Source: Bacteroidales bacterium UBA5833 (GTDB lineage Bacteria; Bacteroidota; Bacteroidia; Bacteroidales; Lentimicrobiaceae). From it: 64,000 bases of DNA. The stretch lies in assembly GCA_002433025.1 (NCBI GenBank), contig DJGZ01000064.1:1-64000 (forward strand). Reading direction: 5' to 3'. The translations under genes were made by a program, and so were the position numbers. The stretch's first letter is position 1. Every line of letters starts with the position of its first letter. Shown here one piece after another: positions 8,159 through 17,177 of the stretch. The notes under the pieces are model-generated. The model made no database searches. It was not told the origin of the DNA and saw nothing but the letters and a program-made list of their open reading frames with translations.

Positions 8159-9702
8159 TTTATGGTCTGGTTCGGAATACTAAAGTCGGGTTTTTCGGAA
8201 GGGATATGCAGGGTAAACCTGGCACCGCCTCCCGGGGCATTTTCAACGCTGATGCTGCCTTTGTGCGCTTCGGTAAATCCTTTCACGATGGAAAGCCCGA
8301 GGCCCAGTCCGCCCGCTTTTTTGCTGTCAACGCGGTAAAACTTATCAAAAACCTGTTTCAGCGCCGTTTCGGGGAAACCTGGTCCCTTATCGGTAAGATG
8401 AAGGGTAAACCCTTTTTCTGTAGTTCCGGCTGTAAGCTGAATTTCAGATGCGGCGGGAGCATGCTGGGCCGCGTTGTAAAGCAGGTTATAAAGCACCTGT
8501 TCCATTAACCCGAAGTCAATTTTTACCGGAGGCATATCATCAGGAATGTTTACCTGAACCGAAAAAGGTTTTAACTCATCCTCCAGTTCTTCCAGTACTT
8601 CGTTGATCAGGTCATTGATGTCATACCAGTCCAGTCTGACCGAGATATGGCCGCTTTCAAGCCGGGTAATATTCAGCAGGTTTTCGATCAGGCGGTTAAG
8701 CCGGAGAGATGCGGTGAAAATCTCGCCGATCAGCTCTTTTTGCATATTCTCTGTTTCTTCATCATGCAGGATGGTGTCCGAGGCTCCCATTATGGTGGCA
8801 AGCGGGATCCTGAGTTCATGCGAAATGGAATTGAACAGGGTTTTGTAAAGCCGGTCTGATTCGGCCAGAAACCTCGCCTGCCGCGCCAGCTCGCCCAGAA
8901 ATTCCCTTTCCAGCGCGTTGGTAATCTGTGCGATAAAGGTATCCCAATAGGATTGTTGTTCAATATTGAATGGTTCTTTTAGCCCGATGGCCACCACCCC
9001 CGGGTTGATTTTATTACCCTGAAGCGGATAGAACGTGTGATTTACTGCAAACGGGTGGGCCGTAAAATTGCCGGCTTTTTCAAGATGCCTGAATACCCAA
9101 TCGGCTGCTTCGGTTTCGCTGAGCGATAAAGGGATGTTGTTCCTGCTGCGGCCTGTCATGGTCAGGTGGTTGTTTCCGTCCTGAAGGATTAACAATGCAG
9201 GCGCGGAAAACTGATCCTCAATCTTTTCGGCAGCAATGACAACAATTTCATCAATCCCGCTGGCTTTTGAAAGTTCATGGGTCAGCCTGAAAAGACTTTC
9301 GGTGCGTTTTTCTCTTTCGCGGGCCAGTACTTCCTGCCTGCGGATACGGGTGGTCAGAATGCCATTTACGAGTGCAATAATAAAGAAGAGCCCGAATATC
9401 AAAAGGTCTTCCGTTTTGTCAATATGAAAGGTAAGCTGGGGCGGAATAAAGAAGAAGTTCCAGATCAGCGCGCTCAGTGTGGAAGCCAGCAATACCGGTC
9501 CCATCCATAGAAAGGTGGACATTATGGAAACCACAAATAGCAGGATAAACGAAACCACATGATAGTTGCTTCCTCCGGCGAGGGGGGCACAACTCAGTGC
9601 GGTAATTCCCGTAATAGCCACTGAAACAAAGTACTGCCCTGTTCCCGTCTTCTCCAGTCCGCGGATTCCGCCTTGTTCAGGCTTTCTGGTTTTCATATTC
9701 AA
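8155..9702 (-). CDS. Shortened KdpD-like sensor histidine kinase
   Basis: 515 residues, against about 900 for full KdpD. The order is a DUF4118-type block of four membrane helices (about 23-118), a coiled linker and GAF-like domain (about 135-265), then a HisKA domain with phospho-acceptor His295 (SISHELRIPLATIMG) and an ATPase domain (LLYNAAQHAP, DKGPGFPE, GGLGLGLSIVKGF). The N-terminal KdpD domain with its Walker motifs and the USP domain are absent. In full KdpD these parts take part in K+ and nucleotide sensing. The gene lies 31 bases downstream of trkH and overlaps the kdpE-like gene, so trkH, kinase and regulator form one operon that probably adjusts potassium uptake. Confidence 0.86.
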   Translation of the reverse strand: MNMKTRKPEQGGIRGLEKTGTGQYFVSVAITGITALSCAPLAGGSNYHVVSFILLFVVSIMSTFLWMGPVLLASTLSALIWNFFFIPPQLTFHIDKTEDLLIFGLFFIIALVNGILTTRIRRQEVLAREREKRTESLFRLTHELSKASGIDEIVVIAAEKIEDQFSAPALLILQDGNNHLTMTGRSRNNIPLSLSETEAADWVFRHLEKAGNFTAHPFAVNHTFYPLQGNKINPGVVAIGLKEPFNIEQQSYWDTFIAQITNALEREFLGELARQARFLAESDRLYKTLFNSISHELRIPLATIMGASDTILHDEETENMQKELIGEIFTASLRLNRLIENLLNITRLESGHISVRLDWYDINDLINEVLEELEDELKPFSVQVNIPDDMPPVKIDFGLMEQVLYNLLYNAAQHAPAASEIQLTAGTTEKGFTLHLTDKGPGFPETALKQVFDKFYRVDSKKAGGLGLGLSIVKGFTEAHKGSISVENAPGGGARFTLHIPSEKPDFSIPNQTIK

Positions 9703-9733
9703 ATTTAAGGATAAATGGCATCTGTAAATTGGT

Positions 9734-11182
9734 TTATTTTTTCCAGTAAGCCGGTGAAAATAGTATTAATACAGTGTATATTTCCAGCCTTCCGGTAATC
9801 ATCAGCAGCGACAGGATGATTTTCGCGGCCTGCGGCAGATGGGCAAAATTGCTCACAGGTCCCACGCTGCCAATACCGGGCCCGATACCGGCCATGCAGG
9901 TAGCTACTGAACTGGCAGAGGTAGCCCCGTCGAGACCAAGCAGTACCAGCATAACGCTGCCGGAGATAAAAACCATCAGGTAAAGCGTGACAAAAGTCAG
10001 CACGGAGTTGTTTGCCTCTTCATTCAGCGTCTTTTTGTTTAATCGGATGGGGAGCATGGCATGGGGAGAGCTTAACCGTTTGAATATAATTCCAATATTT
10101 TTCAATACAATCAGGTGTCTTACCATTTTGATGCCTCCTGCCGTTGAACCCGTGCTTCCGCCCAGAAACATGCAGAAAAATATGATGATCCACGCATAGG
10201 CCGGCCATTGAAGGTAATCGGCAGTGGCAAATCCGGTGCAGGTGATGATGGAAACCACCTGAAAGAATCCTTCCCTGAAGGCGATTTCTATGGGCTTCTC
10301 CATTTCAATCATCAGCGAAAGTGAAATGATTATCCCGATAAGGGATACTACCACCAGATAAAAACGGAATTCCTCATTCTTTCTGATTTTTTGAAAATCC
10401 TTCTTTACCAGATAGTAAGGAATGATGAAATTGACTCCGGCAAATAACATAAATATTGTTATAACATATTGAATGTAAGGCGAATATCCTGCAATGCTGT
10501 CGTTTTTGGGAGAGAATCCACCAGTTGCCACTGTGCCGAAAGCATGGCAGGTGCTTTCGAATAAGTTCATTCCTCCGGCCAGAAGCAGGATGATTTCAGC
10601 TACCGTCAGCGATATGTAAATATATAAGAGATAAATGCCTACAGTCTTTATCCTTGGACTGATCTTCTCCTGAAGGGAGGATTCCATCGTAAAGAGATGG
10701 TAACCGCCGATTTTCAGGGCGGGCATAATTATGATTACCAGCACTATGATACCGATGCCGCCGATCCAATGGGTGAGGCTCCTCCAGAAAAGAATGGATT
10801 TCGGAAGAGCCTCGATATCAGTGAGAATGCTCGAGCCGGTGGTTGTAAAACCTGAAACCGATTCAAATATCGCATCGGTGACTGATGGAATGGAACCGGA
10901 AATCAGGTAAGGTAAGCTACCCGTAAGACTCATGATCAGCCAGGCAAGCGTCACGGTCAGGTAGGCTTCTTTCCGGCTCAGCGGATGTTGATCCGTCTTT
11001 CTGCGTTTAGTATAGTAAAGAAGCAGACCGGCGGTAAATGAAAGCACGGCTGTTGCCAGAAACGGTGTTACCTGCTCTCCTGCCACGATAGACACGACAC
11101 CGCTAATAAGCAGAGCGGCTGACAATATAAAGAGATTGTTGCTGATGACCCTGAAAACAGCGCTGGAATTGATGTTGCCCAT
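9734..11182 (-). CDS. trkH: TrkH-family potassium uptake channel protein
   Basis: 482 residues of mostly membrane helices. The four pore-loop regions of the Trk/Ktr/HKT family are visible: GFTTTGSSI, FGTVATGGFSP, IITCTGFATADY and MAGIGPGIGSVGP. Each carries the glycine that lines the K+ filter. The protein ends in the typical LFSPAYWKK. TrkH/KtrB moves K+ into the cell and is normally gated by a cytoplasmic TrkA/KtrA subunit; no trkA was seen in this window. It is the first gene of an operon with a KdpDE-like pair. Length and motifs are complete for the family. Confidence 0.93.
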   Translation of the reverse strand: MGNINSSAVFRVISNNLFILSAALLISGVVSIVAGEQVTPFLATAVLSFTAGLLLYYTKRRKTDQHPLSRKEAYLTVTLAWLIMSLTGSLPYLISGSIPSVTDAIFESVSGFTTTGSSILTDIEALPKSILFWRSLTHWIGGIGIIVLVIIIMPALKIGGYHLFTMESSLQEKISPRIKTVGIYLLYIYISLTVAEIILLLAGGMNLFESTCHAFGTVATGGFSPKNDSIAGYSPYIQYVITIFMLFAGVNFIIPYYLVKKDFQKIRKNEEFRFYLVVVSLIGIIISLSLMIEMEKPIEIAFREGFFQVVSIITCTGFATADYLQWPAYAWIIIFFCMFLGGSTGSTAGGIKMVRHLIVLKNIGIIFKRLSSPHAMLPIRLNKKTLNEEANNSVLTFVTLYLMVFISGSVMLVLLGLDGATSASSVATCMAGIGPGIGSVGPVSNFAHLPQAAKIILSLLMITGRLEIYTVLILFSPAYWKK

Positions 11183-12065
11183 CTGACTGACAAATGCAAT
11201 GTTTGATAGAGCAAAATAAGGCCAGCGGCTGTAAATCTTTTACAAAGATGATTTTAAAGAGTATAAAGATTTTATAAAGTCAGGCGGGCCATTGGAAGGA
11301 AGTCAAAAAGGAACAACATGCCTTGTATGCCTTTCTGAGGTTCAATCAGTATTCCCTGCAGACTTTGAAGGATGTTTAAGATACAAATCCTTTTCTCCGG
11401 GGATCAATTAATTGCTTGCACACAGATTCCGGAGGCTGATGGGTGTTATTAATATCTATATTAGGGTGTGGCTAAATATTGAAAATGGAGTCAGAGATTC
11501 CTCTTCCGCAAAATGCGGAATCGGAATAACAATCAAATAGCAACTTAAGAAAGATGGGAGAGAAAGATTCGCCACCCTTCTCATCTTCCAATCCATTTAC
11601 ATACTGAAAGTCCCGTCATTCCATATAGAATTGAGGAATCACCTGATGGTTTTTCGGATACTATTGATTCAGCCAACTGAGAAAGCATTTGAAACGGATG
11701 TATGAAAAGCCGGAAGAGCAGGTGAAAAATGAGTCCTGATTAAAATCCGCATTTTCGGGTAGTCCTGTTGACAGGGATTTGCATCCCTGATTAATTCTGC
11801 GCTTGTTTTTTTTCGGCGGGCTGAAAAAGTATTCAGGGTTTAAAAGGATTTTAACGGAGTCAGATAGCAATTCATCATGCAGGCAGTGCCTTTCATCGCC
11901 AGTTTCAGGCTATCCATGCTGATTATTTTGTCCAGTGCAGGAATACACCGCATTTTTGTAAATTTCAGCGCCGGAACAGAGCCCCGGGATTTTCCGTATT
12001 TATCTGCTCATGATGCTGCGACAGGCTGTTTCAGCGCAAATAGTTTTTGATCAATCTGATCGTCT
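11183..12065. other. Gene-free 880-base region with a decayed inverted-repeat element
   Basis: It lies between divergent trkH (minus) and a GNAT gene (plus). A 69-codon minus-strand frame at 11661-11870 has no supporting features. At 11496-11503 (gattcctc) and 11633-11640 (gaggaatc) there is an inverted pair about 145 bases apart, the second preceded by cgtcattcc. This resembles the GTCATTC...AATC type of intergenic repeat that also appears at 40.6 kb. Confidence 0.4.
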
Positions 12066-12632
12066 ATGATCGAAACAGAACGTTTAACCATCAGGCCGCT
12101 TCCCTACGCACAACTTTTGAAATACAGCCTGGCTGACCGTTCACTGGAGCAGGAGCTGAATGTGAAGGCATTACCCGCCGAACTTACTCCCGAGCTCAGG
12201 GAAGCGCTCGAAACATCCATCCTGGCCAATGTAGCCGGCGCGGGAACTGATTACTTATATTTTACCCTGTGGAATATAGTTTTAAAGTCCAGGCGGGTGA
12301 TGGTGGGCGATTTCTGCCTGATGGGCCGGCCTGATGCAGCAGGAACCATAGAAATCGGTTACGGTATTCACGAGGAATTCAGGGGAAACGGATATATGAC
12401 AGAGGCCATTGCCGGACTGATCGGCTGGGCAGCCGGCAGACAGGAGATCAGGGCTGTATGTGCATCTACCGAAAAAGACAATAATTCCTCTCAGAAGGTG
12501 CTGATGAACAACGGTTTTCTTCTCCAGGGAGCAACCGGAACCTTGCTGAACTGGCGCCTGGAGTTAAAATCTGCTGCGTCCGGGCCGGTGAAAACTTTAT
12601 TTCCCGGCGCTGCGCCTTCCGGGGAATTATAA
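12066..12632 (+). CDS. GNAT-family N-acetyltransferase
   Basis: 188 residues. The fold is seen from the opening IETERLTIRPLP, the strand GTIEIGYGI, the acetyl-CoA loop EEFRGNGYMTEAI (R/Q-x-x-G-x-G/A pattern) and the late VCASTEKDNNSSQKVLMNNGF. It resembles the RimJ/RimL-like group that acetylates amines on proteins or small molecules; the substrate is unknown. A low-complexity tail of about 25 residues follows the domain. It heads a run of plus-strand genes; the PhzF gene starts 33 bases downstream. Confidence 0.88.
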   Translation: MIETERLTIRPLPYAQLLKYSLADRSLEQELNVKALPAELTPELREALETSILANVAGAGTDYLYFTLWNIVLKSRRVMVGDFCLMGRPDAAGTIEIGYGIHEEFRGNGYMTEAIAGLIGWAAGRQEIRAVCASTEKDNNSSQKVLMNNGFLLQGATGTLLNWRLELKSAASGPVKTLFPGAAPSGEL

Positions 12633-12665
12633 AATATGTGTCAAGTCTTAAACAGAATCAGGATT

Positions 12666-13457
12666 ATGAAAAAAATCAGACTATTTCAGGTAGACGCTTT
12701 TACCGACCGGCTGTTCGCAGGCAATCCGGCGGCGGTGTGTCCGCTGGATCAGTGGCTTCCGGCTGCCCTGATGCAAAACATTGCAGCAGAGAACAACCTG
12801 GCCGAAACCGCTTTCATCGTCCCGGCAAGGGATGGTTACGAAATACGCTGGTTTACCCCGGCGGTGGAGGTGGATTTATGCGGCCATGCCACTTTGGCTT
12901 CGGCTTATGTATTGTTTGAGTGTCTGGGTTATTCCGGCCGGGAGATTACCTTTCATTCTGTAAGAAGCGGAGTACTGAAAGTGTCGCGGCGCGATGATTT
13001 GCTGTTGATGGACTTCCCCTCCGACACGTTGGAGCGGGTGTCGCTTGAAGATGAAATTCAGGCGACCATCGGGTTGCGCCCGGTGGAAACCTGGAAAGGG
13101 AGATCGGATCTGATTGCTTTGCTGAAGGACGAAAATGCGGTGAAGCAGCTGTCTCCTGATTTTAACAGGGTAAACCAGCTTGATTGCCGCGGACTTATCG
13201 TTACGGCCCCGGGCGATTCTGCAGACTTTGTCTCCCGGTTTTTCGGGCCCCGTGTGGGCATCAGCGAAGATCCGGTAACGGGTTCTGCCCACACCTCACT
13301 TACTCCCCTGTGGTCGGCCAGGCTGGGGAAAAAGGAACTGACTGCCCGGCAACTCTCAAAAAGGGGAGGTTCGCTCAGTTGCACCGATCTGGGGGCGCGC
13401 TGCCTGATAGGAGGGGAGGCAAAACTTTATCTTACCGGAGAAATTAACATCACATAA
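12666..13457 (+). CDS. PhzF-family isomerase/epimerase-like protein
   Basis: 263 residues from the ATG at 12666. The upstream frame (from 12636) adds ten residues that do not fit the family, so the later start is chosen. Seen: LFQVDAFTDRLFAGNPAAVC at the start, the catalytic glutamate in NNLAETAF, the DLCGHATLAS motif, and FGPRVGISEDPVTGSAHTSL near the end. PhzF-like proteins are two-domain hot-dog-like folds that catalyse isomerisation reactions; PhzF itself acts in phenazine synthesis, but no phenazine genes are here, so the substrate is unknown. The next gene starts two bases after the stop. Confidence 0.92.
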   Translation: MKKIRLFQVDAFTDRLFAGNPAAVCPLDQWLPAALMQNIAAENNLAETAFIVPARDGYEIRWFTPAVEVDLCGHATLASAYVLFECLGYSGREITFHSVRSGVLKVSRRDDLLLMDFPSDTLERVSLEDEIQATIGLRPVETWKGRSDLIALLKDENAVKQLSPDFNRVNQLDCRGLIVTAPGDSADFVSRFFGPRVGISEDPVTGSAHTSLTPLWSARLGKKELTARQLSKRGGSLSCTDLGARCLIGGEAKLYLTGEINIT

Positions 13458-13459
13458 CC

Positions 13460-13771
13460 ATGAAATATCTTGCCATTGAACAGGATGCCGGTGCAGACGG
13501 ACAGGTTTTTACTCCTGAGTTGCTGCGCAGTGAGGCTTTCAGGGTGCATGAACTGTACCTTGAAGGAAGCATCCGCGAAATTTATTTTGATGAAAACCAT
13601 TACGCTTTGCTTGTGCTGGAATGCGGGAGCAGGGAAGAAGCCGAAACCGTGCTGGCCAGCCTTCCGCTGGTAAGCAATGGATTGATCCGCTTTGCCATCA
13701 GGGAGCTGCACCCATATACCGGCTTAAGCAGGATTATCAATGATCCGGGCTATGGGTCCGTAACCTGCTGA
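13460..13771 (+). CDS. Small YciI/muconolactone-isomerase-like protein
   Basis: 103 residues. One alpha-beta ferredoxin-like unit is suggested by RVHELYLEGSIREIYFDENHYALLVLEC and EEAETVLASLPLVSNGLIRFAIREL, followed by a short Tyr-rich tail. This pattern is typical of YciI- and MIase-like dimeric barrels. The exact family is uncertain and no catalytic residue can be named. It starts two bases after the PhzF stop, so the two proteins are made from one message. Confidence 0.65.
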   Translation: MKYLAIEQDAGADGQVFTPELLRSEAFRVHELYLEGSIREIYFDENHYALLVLECGSREEAETVLASLPLVSNGLIRFAIRELHPYTGLSRIINDPGYGSVTC

Positions 13772-13858
13772 CGACATCCCAGGTTATCAGGTTTCTGAAC
13801 CATAATCAGAGGGTTTCCGGAATACCGGAAATTCTCACGAACTTAAATCCAATTTTCA

Positions 13859-14374
13859 ATGCAATCTTTTACCCTGAGAAAATGGCAGTTGTCAGACCTT
13901 GAAAGCCTGATGAAACATGCAGATAACCGGAAGATTGCCGACCGGCTCACCGATAAGTTTCCCCACCCATACACGCGCGAAAGCGGCGAGGGCTTCCTGA
14001 AGATGGCCATGGAAAAAGACCCGCCTTCTGTCTTTGCCATTGATGTTGACGGGGAAGCGGTTGGGTGTATAGGGATTTTCCCGCAGGATGACATTCACCG
14101 GCTGAATGCCGAAATGGGTTACTGGTTGTCGGAGTCATACTGGGGTAGAGGCATTATGACCGCTGCCATCTGCCGGATGGTGGATTATGGTTTCAAAACC
14201 TTTGATATTTCCCGCATCTACGCCCGGCCCTTTGGCTCCAACCCGGCATCGCAGCGGGTGCTCGGGAAAGCCGGTTTCAGCCTGGAGGCCCGGTTTGAGA
14301 AAGTGCTCATCAAGAACGGCGAGCTGCTCGACGAGGTTGTTTATGGAATAAGAAGAGTCACTCATAAATTATAA
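13859..14374 (+). CDS. GNAT-family N-acetyltransferase (RimJ/RimL-like)
   Basis: 171 residues. Marks are the opening FTLRKWQLSDLESL, the strand GCIGIFPQDDIHRLNAEMGYWL, the acetyl-CoA loop SYWGRGIMTAAI, and the closing YARPFGSNPASQRVLGKAGFSLE with a VYGIRR end. The RimJ/RimL-like group acetylates N-terminal amines of proteins or small molecules; the substrate here is unknown. It is 87 bases after the previous gene. That gap holds a perfect 7-base hairpin (tttccgg/ccggaaa, 13814-13831) without a T-run, so it may be a weak terminator. The next gene begins 11 bases downstream. Confidence 0.9.
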   Translation: MQSFTLRKWQLSDLESLMKHADNRKIADRLTDKFPHPYTRESGEGFLKMAMEKDPPSVFAIDVDGEAVGCIGIFPQDDIHRLNAEMGYWLSESYWGRGIMTAAICRMVDYGFKTFDISRIYARPFGSNPASQRVLGKAGFSLEARFEKVLIKNGELLDEVVYGIRRVTHKL

Positions 14375-14385
14375 ATTCTGTTGCC

Positions 14386-15255
14386 ATGATTACCATTCAG
14401 AACCTCGGGAACTTAAGTTTTGACACGCTGTTTGAAGCTTTTGACGCCGCGTTTGCGGATTACGAAATATCTGTAAACCGGGAGGAGCACATCCGCATGC
14501 TTCAGCGGCGGGGATTTAACGCTTCCCTTTCGTTTGGCGCATTTGACGAAGGCCGGCTGGTGAGTTTCACCTTCAACGGAACCGGAACTTTTCAGGGTGT
14601 GCCCACTGCTTACGACACCGGTACGGGTACCCTGAAGGAATACCGGGGCAGGGGCCTGGCTTCACAGGTTTTTGAAGCCTCGCTGCCGTTTCTGGCGGGT
14701 GCCGGCATCCGGCAATACCTGCTTGAAGTGCTGCAGCACAACGAAGCGGCCGTCAGGGTTTACCGCAAGCAGGGATTCAAGGTTACGCGGGAATTTAACT
14801 ATTTTGTGGCATCTGCCGGGTCCATTAAACCCCGCGGTAAAAATCCTGATCCGGAGATACGCTGCAAACCGGTTCCCCTGCCCCTGGCTGAAGAAGTAAT
14901 GATTATGTGGGATTTTCATCCCTCATGGCAGAACAGTTTTGAAAGCATCCGGCGTCAGGAACAGGGTTACTTTATCCTGGGCGCATTTGTGGGAGCGGAG
15001 TTTGCCGGATACGGCATAATGGAGCCATCCACCGGAGACCTGACCCAGCTTGCTGTGCACCCGGATTTCCGGCGCAGGGGGGTGGGCAGCCTGCTCCTCA
15101 GTGAACTGCTCAGAAAAAACAACCACCCGGCTGTGAAGGCAATCAATACGGATGTTGCCTGCATAGCCAATACGGAGTTCCTGATTGCCAGCGGATTGCC
15201 TCTGAAAGGAAAGCAGTTTGAGATGATCAGGGTGATTGAGCAGGAAAGGAGTTAA
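14386..15255 (+). CDS. Protein with two tandem GNAT acetyltransferase domains
   Basis: 289 residues. The first domain (about 1-150) has the acetyl-CoA loop EYRGRGLASQVF, then YLLEVLQHNEAAVRVYRKQGF. The second (about 165-289) has QLAVHPDFRRRGVGSLLLSELL. Fused GNAT pairs occur in several enzyme groups, often with only one domain active. The first domain resembles GNATs that act on small molecules and the second has a textbook RRRGVGS loop. The substrate is unknown. Three GNAT genes in a row in one run of genes suggest a shared theme of small-molecule or protein acetylation, but this is inference. Confidence 0.88.
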   Translation: MITIQNLGNLSFDTLFEAFDAAFADYEISVNREEHIRMLQRRGFNASLSFGAFDEGRLVSFTFNGTGTFQGVPTAYDTGTGTLKEYRGRGLASQVFEASLPFLAGAGIRQYLLEVLQHNEAAVRVYRKQGFKVTREFNYFVASAGSIKPRGKNPDPEIRCKPVPLPLAEEVMIMWDFHPSWQNSFESIRRQEQGYFILGAFVGAEFAGYGIMEPSTGDLTQLAVHPDFRRRGVGSLLLSELLRKNNHPAVKAINTDVACIANTEFLIASGLPLKGKQFEMIRVIEQERS

Positions 15256-15419
15256 ACCTCCCCGGCAACCCGTAAACGGTTCATCCGGCTGATATTGCGT
15301 TTCGCTGCTGATTATCTGCACTTCAAAGGTATTTGTTTTACTTCTTATGATCTTGACAATACATTTGCCGCATCATTGAGAAGGTCAAACAAGTGAATAA
15401 TCATCAAAGATCAAAAGTC

Positions 15420-15875
15420 ATGAATGCAAACGCCCCGGCCAATGCAACCTCCGCAGTCCCGCTCGAAGCGGCGCTGAGCCTGGTCAACCGCAAACTGCAC
15501 ATTACCGGAAAAGCCGGTAACTTCGAACCCATTGATACGGATTACATCCCGCCTTACGGCGACGGACTCGGTTACATGCCCCTGCAGCTCTTCCTGATCA
15601 GCTTCGGCGCCTGTGCTGCCGGCGCTTTGCTTACCCTGCTGCGAAGAATGCAGAAAACCATTACCGGATTCGATATGAAGATCAGTGGCGTTCGCCGCAC
15701 AGAACATCCCACCTCGTTTTCTTCGATTAAGGTGGAATATTACATCAAATCTCCTGATGTGAAAACGTCAGATGCAGAAAAAGCAATTGCACTTTCTGAG
15801 CAGTCAATTTGTCCTGTCTGGGCAATGATAAAAGGAAACGTTGAGGTTGAATCGGTAGTTGTCATTAATGAATAA
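15420..15875 (+). CDS. OsmC/Ohr-family peroxide-related protein
   Basis: 151 residues from the ATG at 15420; an in-frame GTG at 15393 is also possible. The family's two reactive cysteines are visible, in SFGACAAGALL and in SEQSICPVWAMI. A GFDMKISGVRRTEHPTSF strand and a closing VEVESVVV are also typical. OsmC and Ohr proteins reduce organic peroxides in the cytoplasm with these cysteines. This sequence looks nearer to the general OsmC-like group than to Ohr. It is followed 17 bases later by the DUF3795 gene. Confidence 0.87.
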   Translation: MNANAPANATSAVPLEAALSLVNRKLHITGKAGNFEPIDTDYIPPYGDGLGYMPLQLFLISFGACAAGALLTLLRRMQKTITGFDMKISGVRRTEHPTSFSSIKVEYYIKSPDVKTSDAEKAIALSEQSICPVWAMIKGNVEVESVVVINE

Positions 15876-15892
15876 CATAAAAAAGCTGAGAT

Positions 15893-16408
15893 ATGGAAAA
15901 TTACCTGATACCGGAAAAGGCGGCTGTATGCGGCCTCTATTGCGGAGCCTGCGGAATTTATCTGGCAACGCAATCAAACGACGTGGAAAAACTGGCGCAA
16001 TATGCTGTCAGGCTTAATCAGCCGGTTGAAGAAACCCATTGCCACGGATGCCGGTCAAACACCAAAACAGCCTGGTGCCGGGAATGTAAAATGGTAAGCT
16101 GTGCCGCGGGAAAAGGGGTGGATTTTTGTGGGTCCTGCAACGAATATCCGTGCGAAACGTTGAAAGACTTCCAGGCCATGATGCCGCACCGGGCTGAATT
16201 ATGGGAATCGCAGGCAAGGATTGCCGAAGCAGGTCCTGAAGTGTGGATGAAGGAAATGGAAATTCATTTTGCTTGTCCGTCATGCGGGAAAGTCAATACT
16301 TCCTATGACATAAAATGTCCTTCATGCGGAAACATACCGGGAAACCACTTCGCCGGGAAACATTCCGCCCTGATCAAAGAATATTTTTCGAAACTGTCAA
16401 AACCCTGA
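15893..16408 (+). CDS. DUF3795 cysteine-rich protein with a C-terminal zinc ribbon
   Basis: 171 residues. The N-terminal part has CGLYCGACGIYLAT and then many cysteines (CHGCRS, WCRECKMVSC, FCGSCNEYPC), as in DUF3795, which probably binds metal. Near the end CPSCGKVN and CPSCGNIPG form a four-cysteine zinc-ribbon pattern. The function of the family is unknown. The close spacing to the OsmC-like gene before it and the membrane protein after it suggests a common transcript. Confidence 0.88.
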   Translation: MENYLIPEKAAVCGLYCGACGIYLATQSNDVEKLAQYAVRLNQPVEETHCHGCRSNTKTAWCRECKMVSCAAGKGVDFCGSCNEYPCETLKDFQAMMPHRAELWESQARIAEAGPEVWMKEMEIHFACPSCGKVNTSYDIKCPSCGNIPGNHFAGKHSALIKEYFSKLSKP

Positions 16409-16414
16409 TTGGCC

Positions 16415-17125
16415 ATGAATAAGGAGTTGCGCATGCAGGCAATCCGGTTTGGCCGCTTTGCCGTGTACATGAATATCTCCGGGGTTGTTTTTTCGGGCCT
16501 GGTATTTCCGTTGCTGACCCTGTGGCTGCACCCGCAGCCTGCCTGGCGCGACGCTGCCTTGTTTGCGGAATCTTTTCATCCTTTGCAGACTGCAACCTTT
16601 TTTCTGGGATTTTTTCTTGTAATTGGCTCGCTGCTCACCTTTGTCTCGCTGTATTTCCTGTCCCGCGCCGAAAAGAAGATCTATGCACTTTCAGGACTGA
16701 TCGTAAATACAGTATTTACGGCTGTGGTATTTATCAACTACATCATTCAGACCACCTACATTCCTTACCTGGCTACCCACTATCCCCCTGAAACAGCATC
16801 CATTTTACCGGCCTTCACCATGGCCAATCCCGGCTCTTTTGCCTGGGCGCTCGAAATGTACGGATGGGGCGGAATCGGGCTTTCATTTATACTGATGGCC
16901 TTTACTTTCGATAAAAACCGTTCCGGAACCTTGCTGAAAACATTGTTTCTGATCAACGGTTGCTGCAGCGTGGCCTCCGCGTTGATCACCTCCTTCGATA
17001 TGACCTGGCTGTTTACCTCCGCCGGATTATCAGCCCTGGTGATCTGGAATCTGCTTGTGCTGATCATAGACATTTTCCTGCTGCGGTGGTTTGCGCTGCA
17101 GCAGGCGCATCCGGAAACGGGGTAA
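16415..17125 (+). CDS. Membrane protein with about six helices, function unknown
   Basis: 236 residues from the ATG at 16415, six bases after the DUF3795 stop; a TTG at 16409 is less likely. Hydrophobic stretches suggest about six membrane helices, the clearest being FFLGFFLVIGSLLTFVSLYFL, LSGLIVNTVFTAVVFINYII and LVIWNLLVLIIDIFLLRWF. I do not recognise the family. Conserved-looking polar residues sit in the loop IIQTTYIPYL. The sequence context suggests it belongs to the same unit as the two genes before it. Confidence 0.7.
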   Translation: MNKELRMQAIRFGRFAVYMNISGVVFSGLVFPLLTLWLHPQPAWRDAALFAESFHPLQTATFFLGFFLVIGSLLTFVSLYFLSRAEKKIYALSGLIVNTVFTAVVFINYIIQTTYIPYLATHYPPETASILPAFTMANPGSFAWALEMYGWGGIGLSFILMAFTFDKNRSGTLLKTLFLINGCCSVASALITSFDMTWLFTSAGLSALVIWNLLVLIIDIFLLRWFALQQAHPETG

Positions 17126-17177
17126 TATGGCTTCCGGACATGCCGGATTACAGAATCCCGGATGTAGATGAGGTCTT

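Noticed and set aside
11661..11870. A 69-codon minus-strand frame in the trkH upstream region
   Set aside because: Contains a weak, low-complexity sequence with no supporting signal.
12666..13457. Part of a phenazine biosynthesis cluster, because of the PhzF-like gene
   Set aside because: No other phenazine genes are present; PhzF-like proteins are widespread without that pathway.
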